From Salvia splendens (lineage: Eukaryota > Streptophyta > Magnoliopsida > Lamiales > Lamiaceae), in NCBI RefSeq assembly GCF_004379255.2, contig NC_056039.1, positions 30,889,883 to 30,953,882 of the forward strand: a stretch of 64,000 bases of DNA. The letters run 5' to 3'. Below the pieces are notes generated by a model. That model saw only the letters and a list, made by a program, of their open reading frames with translations. It ran no database searches and had not been told where the DNA came from. Of this stretch, positions 52,019 through 63,038 are shown piece by piece. The position numbers and the translations under genes were made by a program. The stretch's first letter is position 1. Every line of letters begins with the position of its first letter.

Positions 52019-53053
52019 GTAATTCAAGATTGGTTGTGTACATAAGTTTTCTGGTTCCTTTGTGTTTTTCATATGTTGTCCAAAGCAAGTTACATTCGGT
52101 CCTGCTTTATAGGCTCTTAATTAAAGTTCTTCATTGCTTTATTTTTTGGCCACAAAATATGTTCGAGGACGCGAACGAATAAATGAATTCTATGTCTCAA
52201 GTTGCTTATGCTTGTGTTTTATGTGCATATTTACTTTTTTAACGTTATTGGGACCTATAGAGTGAGTTAAATATGTATGATTAATTGTTAATTTGTTACT
52301 CCATTCGTTGTATATAAATAGAATGATTGACTTAAAAAATTTAGGGGGCAGATGGTATCGATGAAAATAATTTTTATGGTTTCCTAAATAGTGGGCTTTT
52401 TCACATGTATATGGATAGCCTTTTTGGTGACTATATTGTGTTTGGTACAAACCATATATCCTTAAAAGCTCACTGCTACTTGTTTCGTTGAAAGCCCAAG
52501 TTTGTGAAAATAATTATGAATTGCCTAGACTGCCCCTCACTTGAAAATATTTAAATATTATTTGTTAGCCCATTTTATTAACCTAATTGTTGAAGACAAG
52601 CAAAATTAGAATTCAATCCTCTTCTTCATATAATGTTTGGACTCTCGGCAAAGGACGAAGAATTGCGGTGGAGATCCACCGGAGGTGATTGTTTCCGCCA
52701 TGGAAATCGGAGGTGATTGTTGCTGGAGATTGAGGTGTGACGCAGACGAAGGTGTGGGTTGATTGTTCACGGAAATATAGTGGGTTGATTGTTCACGGTA
52801 TCGTCATCCTCGACGCGAACAAATCGAATTCAACAAATGAATTAGGATTTCGCCCAAATAAATTAGGATTTGGCCGAAACCTGATGCGGAGATCAAGCCC
52901 AATTCAGTGAAGGAGTGAAATTAGAACGACGAGGATGACAATTTCGTTAATAGTTGCTTCAATTTGGGGAGAGACGTGGGTAAATCTGGGAGAAGTGTTT
53001 GTTTTCAAGAGAAGGGAGTATACCTGCCCTCGGCTGTGATTGAGTTACACTAC
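52019..53053. other. Spacer, no gene recognised
   Basis: 52640-52800 is GC-richer with short repeats (GGAGGTGATTGTT twice, GGGTTGATTGTTCACGG twice). No convincing frame. Confidence 0.5.
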
Positions 53054-53292
53054 TACTTCCTCCGTCCGTGAATATGAGTCCCGTTTTTTTCATTTTAGTC
53101 CATCCGTGAATAAGAGTTTTGGTTCACTTTTAGCATAAATGGTAATAGGATCTCACATTTCACTAACTCATTTCACCCACATTTTATTTAAAACTAATAT
53201 ATACAAGTGAGACCCTTATTTCACTAACTTTTTTTCACATACTTTTCTTAGTATTTTTTAAAGTGGAATTCCTAATGGCGAATGGAAGGAGT
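53054..53292. mobile_element. Stowaway-like MITE
   Basis: TACTTCCTCCGTCCGTGAAT and ...CTAATGGCGAATGGAAGGAGTA. A partial repeat of its right end follows (CTCCTAACGGCGGATGGAAGAAGTA, 53330-53354). Confidence 0.82.
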
Positions 53293-53910
53293 ACATGATA
53301 GTAATATAGGGTAATATTTCTTAAAGTGGACTCCTAACGGCGGATGGAAGAAGTACATGATAGTAGTACAGGGAAGCCTGAAACCCGCTTGGTATTACCG
53401 GGTCAAGAGATTAGTTTCACAGCTACCAAACAAGAGATGCAAAGAGTGAACAGTGCTATTTCACACCATTTCATAGCTACCATCGGCCCCCTTATTTTAC
53501 TAAAATTAACCATCATTATTTGAGACACAGTTAACTATTTGCTCTCTAAATCTCAAAACTTTTACTTTGAAAAATGAACATTGGACTACTAGGTATCAAA
53601 TCGACTAGCATGAAAAATAGATGAAGTTTATTATTATTTGATTGATAAAGTTTATACTGTTAAGTAAGTATGCAAAGAATAAGAAAAAAACAAATTGTCG
53701 CACCATTCCATAAAATTATAACTAAGACTTAAAATACTCTAATTAAAACTATGGATACAATAAATACTAGCTAATTTAATTTTCATTATCTAAGCTATCT
53801 TTCTAAAATAACATTAGGGTATATAAGTCAAAATATAAATAATACTTATGGTAAAATGATATAGGGGCATTATCACATATAGACATTATGTTTCTAAATC
53901 ACTACCCTAA
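53293..53910. other. Spacer
   Basis: AT-rich; no gene or paired repeat is seen apart from the MITE-end fragment at 53330. Confidence 0.5.
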
Positions 53911-55729
53911 AAATAAATGTTATGTAGCATACTTATATGAGCGTTATTCTTGAGAAAATAAATCGAGAAACCAATTGCGAAAATTATTGATAGTTATTAC
54001 TTGTTTATAGATGTCTGGAAATGATATCGAAATAACAAATCCTTACTTGTTTTGGCATAACTGATTAGCAACATGTCATTTAATATAGTGAGTTGGTATT
54101 AAAAAAAATAAAAGGATAAATTCTATAAACAATAAAAACACCTTCAAAAAGCGCGTTGGAAAAAAGTTTAATAGAGATATTATCACCAATCAATAAGATA
54201 CAGTTACCTGAAAAATGGGAATATATAACTCCAACATATATTTAAAACAAATCAACTAAAATGGGCATCTCTGGTTGGTGAAAGCTAGTATAGTATGATT
54301 TAGAGTAGAGATGAGCATTACTTATATTTGCCGTAACCTGGCAACTGGCATTATCATGGTATTAAATTAAATGTCTTACTTTGAATAATCAACTCATTTT
54401 TCAGAGGAATAATTAAAGCGTAAGTACTTTAGTTTTCTACTTTTCTTTTAAAAACTCATAAGTAGTTTGAGTTATTATAGATTTATAGGTTGATCCGAAT
54501 TGCAGCATGTCACGTTGTTATGAATAGCAACTTACTAGTTTTGGAACACCAATCTTGTTGATTACTTCTTTCCTGTACTTAAAAAATGGATCATTTCAAT
54601 ATTTTAAAATAAATTAAATGAATGCATACTATTAATTGAAATGCAGTTTGACTTCTTCAATAAAATACTAGTAGTATTATTATTATTAAGCAATCAACAC
54701 TTGCTATTATTATTTAAAAACTAAAGTCCCAAACTACTCAAATTAGTCTTACATATAGGAGTAGTTGTTCTACGATTTTAGTCTAGACTCTAGAACATTA
54801 TGTTTGATACCTTTGTGTGCCTAATCAGCTAAATAAAAAACGTGCCTTTCTTCTTTGTCATTCGAACACTCCACGAATTATAGTTTTCCGATTCCTCTTT
54901 CTTCTTTCTCGTTCAAACACTCCATAAAATAATCGACCGGTGATTTGGGAATCGTCTTCTCCATGAGCTGGGAGTCGCCGCTCCTCTTTTAGCATTCCCC
55001 GGCTGCACACGCGACATCCGTCTCTTCTATGCGAGGAGAACAAAGTTCAAACACAATCGAAAACATCCCTCAATTAAAAATAGAAAAAGTTAGTTGTTCT
55101 CATTTTATTTTACATTCTTAAAGCGTAGGATGCAATGAATTATGCAGGTATAAAAATGATAAAGTTCAACCAAAATATATAGAGTACCTCGAGGAGAAAA
55201 CAAGAGTAAAAAATCACCAACTAAGTTGAAAAAATAAAATAAAATTTGTTTAAAAACAAATAGTAATTTTTATTTGGTTATGTCAAACAGCAAATTAAGG
55301 CGGGCGATTGAGTACAAATTGTGAAAATTATGATAACATAAATTATGAAAGAAGGTTGTAGGTTTTGATGTGTAATATTTAGGTGCACCGTGCATGTTCA
55401 TGTTCGTCTTCGTCTGAAATAAAGTATCACAAATATAATTGGTCGATTTACCTACAAACAATGATTCCATAAGTCAAGATATATCTCCGCTGTTCAATTC
55501 TTTATTTAATTTAATTTAATTTAAAACAACTCACTAATATTTATCGAGATTTGAGATTTAGCCACAAGAATACTTGCTTTGTTATTTATAGCTAACAGGA
55601 TGCAAAGTAAACTACACAGGAAAATTAAATAGGAAACAGAATCAAGGCTCATCCAACCTGTAAGTAGTATTGTGTCTTTAATTTTCTATCAATAGATAGA
55701 ATAACATCAGCAGATTATATGTATTAGTA
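53911..55729 (+). repeat. Segmental duplication, copy 2
   Basis: Direct copy of 47169-48858. It holds an extra segment of about 320 bp at 54750-55070 and lacks the MITE. Many small indels and substitutions show the duplication is not recent. It ends about 260 bp from the CHLI stop codon. Confidence 0.9.
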
Positions 55730-55993
55730 TCATATCACTCTAAAAATTGCAAATTAAGATGAAGATTTGAACAAATTCTAACCTATTAACTTCATTCTAC
55801 CAAATATATTCTTGGATTATAGCATCTTGACTTCTTGTCTATCAACATTAACTCAAAGTTTCAGCAATACAATACAAAATGCTTAGAGCTTTATCTGTTT
55901 GTTTTGCAGCTCCAAAATTGAATAGCCAAGTACACAAACCTTCATACCAAAGATAAACCTTGCACTGGAAAATCAGAAGAAAATTTACCTCCC

Positions 55994-57706
55994 TCAGCCA
56001 AAAACTTCGTAGAATTTCTCAATCACGAGTACGCCTGAGTCGATCGACTCCAGAGGATCCTTTCTAAGTCGGTGTCTTAAGCAGTTGGGGATGACAGTGG
56101 CAATATCCTCTGTTGTTACTTTATCTCTTCCTTTGAGAGCAGCCAATGCTCTTGCTGCCCTATTCGAAACAATATCACCTCTCAATCCATCCACATTAAG
56201 CTCAGAGCAGACCTTGGAAATTTTTACTCGAAGATCATGATCTATTGTAACGGAGGAAAGGGCACTCCTGGCTGAGTCAATTTGCTGCTGGAGTTTCTCT
56301 TGCTCTGCAATGTAGGACTCCCGGAATTCTTTAGGATTCTTGTCAAATCGTGCTCTCTCCTCGACTATCTTGACCCTGAGCTCCGCATCCCTCACTGTTC
56401 CAACTTGGGCATGCATTCCAAAACGGTCAAGAAGCTGTGGCCTCAGTTCTCCCTCTTCCGGATTGCCAGATCCAATGAGTATGAACCTGGCTGGGTGGGA
56501 AATTGAGATTCCCTCTCTCTCGACAGTGTTCCAACCCGAAGCAGCAGAGTCCAGTAGAACATCCACTAAATGATCATCCAAAAGATTAACTTCATCCACA
56601 TACAGAATCCCTCTGTTGGCTTTTGCCAGAAGGCCAGGCTCGAACGCCTTCACACCTTCAGTAAGAGCTTTCTCAATGTCGATTGTGCCACAAACTCTAT
56701 CTTCCGTGGCACCCAAAGGCAGATCAACCATATTGATTTTGGTGGAAACAACAGGGAGCTGTTCACCTTTCATGACTTTGTCACGTACTTCCGGCCCCTG
56801 CACTTCAGCGTCCTCTGGATCCGAGTTAAATGGATCCCCGTAGACTACTCTGATTTCGGGGAGTAAATCGACTAAAGATCTAACAGTGGTAGACTTCCCA
56901 GTCCCCCTATCTCCCATGATCATCACCCCACCTATCTTGGGATCAATCACATTCAATAAAAGGCACAGTTTCATCTCATCCTGCCCAACTATAGCTGCAA
57001 ATGGATAAACTGGCCTCTGGTTCTCCTTCGAAGAAGTTAGCTTCTGAACCTGATCACACCCATAATGTAGTTTTCTCACTTATGCAATAGATTCAATCTA
57101 TATTCAGATAGCCAATTAAATGAAATGAGGAACATATGATTTCACAGTATTATGAAAGAGATTACTTATCCACAATTACCAAAAATGAGAATCAATGATT
57201 GCCGTTAAACTCAATCACATTCATATCTACAGCATCAACACATGCAATTTTTGGGGGAAACAACACTGTTCGAAGCAAGATGGAAACAAACCCAATTTAA
57301 AATATAGTAGAACGCCAGGAAGTTGGTACCTCTTCTTGAGCGGGAGAAGTGGCAACATTGGAAATTGAGAGATGTAAATGAGAGCGCCCTTTCTTCAAGG
57401 GGAGGGCAACTCCTCCATAGAATTTCCTCCCTGAACTTAGCCCTACGTCGATTAATAAAACAAAATACTCCAATTAAACTTCTATTAGTACTATCGTTCA
57501 AATTATAGAAACTAGAAGTTGAAGCTTAATCGGACGCAGAAGAGTTCAACATTGTAAAGATTGAACATAAAGTTGAAAAGAAAGAGTTTAAGAAATGTAC
57601 GAGGAGAGGGGTGGAGGGAGAAAGAGGGAGTTGGTGATGAGTGAGAAGAAAGGGGCCTGGAGGCAAAGATCGGTGCAGTGGAGGAAGTTCCGATAATCCC
57701 AGCCAT
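55994..57706 (-). CDS. CHLI: Magnesium chelatase subunit CHLI, chloroplastic
   Basis: Exons on the minus strand 57601-57706, 57330-57442 and 55994-57049 give 424 residues in phase, the length I recall for Arabidopsis CHLI1. A Ser/Pro-rich N-terminus is the chloroplast transit peptide. The AAA+ domain has Walker A GDRGTGKS (119-126), Walker B GILYVDE and the [11 protein letters not shown] segment with the arginine finger. It ends [12 protein letters not shown] is the ATPase subunit that, with CHLD and CHLH, inserts Mg2+ into protoporphyrin IX in chlorophyll synthesis. Cys102 and Cys193, the thioredoxin-controlled pair known in Arabidopsis, fall at exactly these positions. No lesion. Confidence 0.98.
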
Positions 57707-58930
57707 GTTGAAGCCAGTGTGTGTAGTGGAATGGATTTGGAGTGGCGGAAATCCAATTGAGAGGTTGTAAAAGTATTGTTGTTGTGTAGTGTGTGGTGAA
57801 GATAAGGATCAGATTTCCTAACGACCCATCCACATTAGTACTGATCAACTGTTTCTTATACGGATTCTTATTTTACCCATAACACAATTATCTTATGTCT
57901 CCACGACTACTTGGATTGCGAATTTTTGTGGAAAACTATAATTTGATTGAATTCTAATTCAACAAATAATATAAAAAAAATCAATAGAAAAAACTATAAA
58001 GTTTGACTTTTTTTATTAATGAAACACCATTTGTTTTTTTTCAATTAACGACATTGCTTAACTCGCTAAGATGATTGACAACAAATCCAAACTTTATGAT
58101 TGAGAATAAATCCATCGTTTCATTTTATTAAAATAAATTGCCCGGTTAAAAATTTATGCCAATCAGAATATCGACGTCACAGCCGAAATTACGTGTCGAT
58201 TGAGTAATCAATGTGTAATTTTGGGTAATAAACATGCAATTTGGATACCGACATGGAATTTTGATTTGTCACGTTAATATTTGATCGCCAAAAATATTTT
58301 GCCGGACATTTTATTCTAAACAATGAAACGTTGGGCATTAAATGGTTATTGCCTTAACGGTGGTAAAACGCACAAAATGATGGGACACAATAGACTCTTT
58401 ACCCTTTTATTTATAAAATTAAAAGTGTACGTCAATTGATTCGGTAACATGTTTAACTCAAAAATGAAATTATATGTTCAAGTCTGACTCTAAATGTCAG
58501 ATGTCTGGATTTGGCATCAAAATTACGCTGATGGTTTGTTTACAATTTACAAATGGTTTACTTTATACAGTTGTAGTAGATTCATTACAGTTTTTGTCTT
58601 CTGCATCAGCACCTACTCAAATTGTATTGATGCATTGCTGTAATTTTGGGCTTGTTCAAATCATCAACCATATTTGCACTTGACTTGCAGAAAGCTGCTT
58701 TTGGATTTTGCATGTTTAGTTTAATGGACACATCATCCGCACAACTGATTTACTCAAATGCAAATGAAGCTATTGAACTAACTACACAACGTCTTCATGT
58801 AAAACAAAATATTGTGGTTTTTGAATCAGTTTTCTCTCACTTCAAATGAGTGCTATATATATGTTCACTTACCACCTTATCTATATCACACTTGCATTAG
58901 ACAGTAGATTGCTAAGAAAAATAAACCACC
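57707..58930. other. Divergent spacer: CHLI promoter (left) and CLE promoter (right)
   Basis: No gene is seen. A TATA box (CTATATATATG, 58852) lies about 75 bp upstream of the CLE start codon. Confidence 0.5.
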
Positions 58931-59143
58931 ATGAAGTTTTCCATGTTGCTTATAACTTTGTTGCTCCTATTTTCATCTGCAGTGATTGCGGCTCGCCCTG
59001 TTAAGCCTATAACAATGGCCAGACGTGCATTCGAGGCTCAGTTCAAGATGGCCCAGAGTAACGGCCATGAGTGGCCTGAGAGATCCAGTCCCGGAGGGCC
59101 TGATCCGCACCACCACCGCAGGCTTACAATGATCTTCCTTTGA
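58931..59143 (+). CDS. CLE signalling peptide precursor
   Basis: A 70-residue single-exon gene. Residues 1-21 form a hydrophobic signal peptide (LLLLFSSAVIAA). A variable middle follows, then the CLE dodecapeptide RSSPGGPDPHHH at 51-62 and an eight-residue tail. Pro4, Gly6, Pro7, Pro9 and the final His of the motif fit the family, closest to the RLSPGGPDPxHH peptides of Arabidopsis CLE1-7. The mature peptide is usually hydroxylated and arabinosylated at Pro7 and is secreted to signal through CLV1/BAM-type receptor kinases. The Ser at position 2 and His at position 10 are distinctive. The TATA box at 58852 fits a real transcription unit. Confidence 0.93.
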   Translation: MKFSMLLITLLLLFSSAVIAARPVKPITMARRAFEAQFKMAQSNGHEWPERSSPGGPDPHHHRRLTMIFL

Positions 59144-60178
59144 GAATGTAATATGATCTTTTTTTGAGAGTGGTTATTAATAATGTACTTACATCTTTTG
59201 CTTGTGATCAGTAAAAGATGCTTATATGTTTCTCCACATGAACAAAGGAAGATAATTTTCTCACAGTTTCATATTCAGGTCTATTAGTTTAAACCATGTT
59301 ATTTGGAAATTAACGTGACAAAAATGGACTCAAGAGTTGGGTTTCATTTTTGTTAGAGACATGCATAGATTACAATAATAGATTAAAAATTCAGCTTATT
59401 TTATGTATCCGTACCAAGTTGCTGGAAAAAAAATGAGCTAGTTTCTAAAGAAAAGGTAAAAAGGTTTCCATTTTTTAGGCATATCTGAAATTCGATCCTT
59501 AAAATTACTATAGAGAGATTTTTCACCACTTGGACGATGCTAAAGGGGCAATATGATTATTTTAAAGAATTTCCTTGAGTCCATAAGAAAACATCTTTCT
59601 GGATAATCAACTACAGATTTATTTATCTCATCATAATTATACACATTTTGAGTTTACCGACTGATAATTCCATACACCTTTATTATATAAATGAGATAAT
59701 AGTTATTTAAAATTTTGGTCAAATTTTTGTCTATTCCATTAACTTTTGAATTGAAATATGAAATCACGAATTTTCAATTTTTCTCAATTATCTCATTCAT
59801 GCACAAATCAACTTCTTTTTGTAATGATAAAAACAACTACTATACCAATCAAATAAGAAGATAAATGAGAAGATAAAAAAGGAATATAAAAGAAAAGATA
59901 CTTATTTTAATGAAACACGTCATTTTGATGATCGTTAAAAGACGAGATTTTGTGCATTAATGAGATAATTGAGAAAAAATTGAAAATTCATGATTCAATA
60001 TCTTCAAAGTTCATAAGACAGATCAGAATTTGACCAAACTTCGTGATTTAAATAGATGTCATCCTTTATATAGATAGAATAAGTAGAAGGCAATAAGGTA
60101 ATTAAATCTCTGTTATAAGCCAGTCGAGCCGCCACTTGAAAGCAATAGGTTTGTCGAATGCGAGTAAAGTAAACCAAC
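59144..60178. other. Spacer, no gene seen
   Basis: AT-rich. A diverged inverted pair is present: AATTTTCAATTTTTCTCAATTATCTCATT at 59770 against AATGAGATAATTGAGAAAAAATTGAAAATTCATGA at 59958. These may be the ends of a small foldback or MITE of about 300 bp (59660-60030). Confidence 0.5.
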
Positions 60179-60448
60179 TTACAATGCGTCCATCTGCACT
60201 AGCGCACCAGCTTTTAAAAAGGATAACCACTTTGTAGCTCCATTAAAATGCAAAAGATTACCTAAATAATCCAGTATACCAAGTGGAAATCCTTTTTTTG
60301 AAAAGACGCTACTATACATATATTGCCCGTGACGATTCGGGGTGCGCCATTTATTCCCTCTCTTCCACATAAATTGAGTCGTATAGTTTTTTGGATTGTC
60401 AAAGTATAAAGTATATCCATTTGCATGAATTGCCGGCGCTAACAACAT
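60179..60448 (-). pseudogene. Unrecognised exon-like open segment
   Basis: An 89-codon frame with balanced, protein-like composition (GYTLYFDNPKNYTTQF, FSKKGFPLGILDYLGN). The 3' end reads GACGCATT|GTAAGT, a good splice donor, so this may be one exon of a decayed gene. No family is recognised and no neighbouring exon was found. Chance is possible. Confidence 0.3.
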
Positions 60449-60537
60449 TTGACCTGCATCTCTATATATCCTGGCTCTTCAACATGATCCAAATCAACAA
60501 CTTTTTCCCTCTCAAAATTTATTTATATATTGACTAC

Positions 60538-60612
60538 TACTTCCTCCGTCCCATAGTAGAGGCGAAAGAATTAAAAAGATGGCTGCTGTTTCAGTTTTCA
60601 GTAATGGGAGTA
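60538..60612. mobile_element. Short Stowaway-like MITE remnant
   Basis: TACTTCCTCCGTCCCATAGT and ...CAGTAATGGGAGTA at only 75 bp. Probably an internal deletion derivative. Confidence 0.6.
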
Positions 60613-61000
60613 CATATTTTTTAAGCATGCATAAAGGGTTAAATAGTAACCAAATTTACAAGAATTATTAGATGCCAAATTCTCAAAGATAGAGAGCAAA
60701 GTAGTAGGAGGGTGATAGTGGATACAAATAAAGTGTCTTCAGTCTTCACGTCATGTTCATGTTATCATGTATAATTTGAGTTAGAAAAGGTATAATAGTA
60801 TTGTGATCATGGGACTATAATATATGTTCAACGTTCAACAGCATAGAATTTAAATAGAAGATGACAAAGAACAACACATATATGAGATTTTGGATCCAGG
60901 ATATTGGTCTTGGTTTAGTTTTGGTATAGAGATATATTATTCCACTGCAAATTCAAATGTAGTGAACTGAAAGCTTGAGCAAAAGGTCCTCCTCTTCCAT

Positions 61001-62765
61001 TTAGTTCGCAAACGACTTGAGCGGATCGTTAGGGTCGATCTCAGAGATGAGTGGGAAATCTGCTGGCAGCGTCTCGAGACTTATTTGCTCTTTAGCTAGA
61101 AGATTAATCACTTCCTCGAATACAAACTTATTTCCTTTCTGACTGAGGTGCAGGCCGTCACTGCAATTTCGGAAGATGGATAGTTTTTACTTTTTAGGGT
61201 TGGAAAACAGTGGCAATTATAGGTAGAGAAAATATGATGGGAGAAGAGAACCTCAAAAGCGACTTCCAGTCAGGAAGTTGCTGCATTTTTTCGCAGAGAT
61301 GGATAGCTGGGAGCCCACATTCAGCTGCAACGTCGAGGCACTGTTTGGCGTATTGGCAAGCAGCCTCATTTGTCCTATCCGGAAGCCCAAGAGGTTTCTC
61401 AACAAACGGGTACCTGAATTACGTTAAATGATTGAATCATAGATATCAAGCATTTTCAAAATGCTAGCTATCTATGTAATAGAATTACTCAGCAAGGAGC
61501 GTATTACAGGAGTCGTGCATTGTCATCGACTGGAGGAGGTGTGATGAGGATGATGCGAGTGGACGGCCATTGCTTCTGCAGTCATCATCAGCATTAATGA
61601 CCACATAGCATAAGCACTACATTCTACATTGAAAAAGCAGGGCTCTTACATTGCATCAACTTATGTACTGATCATCAGTGTTAAAATATCTCAATAACAG
61701 TTAATACCACATTTCCCAAGTGAGAAAATGGTGAGAGGATTAACCAAAAAATAGTAAGAACAAGAGAAACAAATAATTGAAAGGTAGTGAAAATGACAGG
61801 GCAACTCCATGCATAATGATAGCAATAAGTGCCAAAAAAGCTACTTACTACTTTGTTTTGTTAACATTTCTCAACATTTGTAGTATATACAACTCATATA
61901 TGGTTTGATAGTTCATGAGTCATTGTCACATCATCAATATAGGTAAAGTGTCATTATCCAACATATGTAACTTTAGGAGAGAGCAAAATCATCCATTGTC
62001 CTATCAATGATGGCCGCGTGCGGACAATATTGCTTTTTTTTAAATGGCCATGCTGCTCATATTAAATTGGAATGATCTCCTAAACATATCGGCTCCTTTA
62101 CTTTGATTTGAGTAAAATTCTTGACGCATTAATTAAGATACAAGTAACACTCCCATTATTTATTTTTCCAAACAATCTAGGTGTAATACTATACCAAAAA
62201 ACAAGAGAGTGAGGCCAATTTTTACCATTTAGAAACAAGACAACTCAAAAAGAAACTTTTTTAAAAAAAATGAATAACCAGTGACCACATTAATGTTACA
62301 GTGAGCCCACCCGCACGTGTGAGAGGCCACGTGCGGGGTGCAGTTGAATTATTATTTTAATTTATGTTGTTACCTTGAAATAAGCAACAATGGCGAGAAG
62401 GTTGTGCTTGTACTCGTCAAGAGGCACGTGCTGAAAGCCGCTGTCTCTGTCGGGTAGCGCGGCATCATTGGCGCCGAAGAAGACCGTGACCGCCAGAGGA
62501 GCGTCGCCGGCCGCCGGAAACACTTTGTGGATGACCTTGAGAGCCCATCTGGTGTTGTAACCGATATAGCCTCTCAACACCACATCCGCCTTCAAAAGTC
62601 AAAAGTCAAAAGTTAAAACCAACCACAGGCATACATACATATAGGAGTAATAACAAGAGTATTTACCATGCGAGCGAAGTGATGTGCGAGGGAAGCACCC
62701 CAGCCGCCGTTGGAGAAGGAGCCTTCGGTGATTGAGTCGCCGAAGAGATAAATCTTGGGCCTCAT
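61001..62765 (-). CDS. GDSL esterase/lipase, CPRD49 type (SGNH hydrolase)
   Basis: Exons on the minus strand 62667-62765, 62374-62589, 61508-61575, 61252-61413 and 61001-61160 join in phase to 234 residues, the size of the CPRD49 group. Block I FGDSITEGS puts the nucleophile at Ser11. Block II is GYIGYNTRW, and block III is GAND (72-75), whose Asn helps form the oxyanion hole. Block V SDGLHLSQKG has the catalytic Asp183 and His186. No signal peptide is seen, unlike the larger secreted GDSL lipases, so a cytosolic esterase is likely; the substrate is not known. Intron 2 is about 800 bp. No lesion. Confidence 0.94.
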
Positions 62766-63038
62766 TTCTCTCTATTCTTACTAATTCCAATGCGCTATTT
62801 AAATCTCCCAATGAAACGTTTTCAGCAGTTTCGATTTATTAGAATTCTAGGAAGAGTAACAGTAGGGAATTGAAAACAATTAGGTAACGGGAGTAGATTT
62901 AGTTAGACTAGCTTATAGGTTTGGTTCTCTCTGTATTTAAAGGTAAGGGAGTAGAGTAGTAGTATGTGTGGACCGACCGTGTGCTCTTTGCGCATTTCCA
63001 AGGGCTGTATTAAACAAGGTTTCGAAACTGGGTTGATA
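62766..63038. other. Promoter of the GDSL gene and spacer
   Basis: No gene is seen. The Harbinger element begins at its right edge. Confidence 0.5.

Noticed and set aside
54858..55043. A 61-codon frame in the segment private to duplication copy 2
   Set aside because: Repetitive Arg/Glu-rich reading with no homolog recognised; probably chance.
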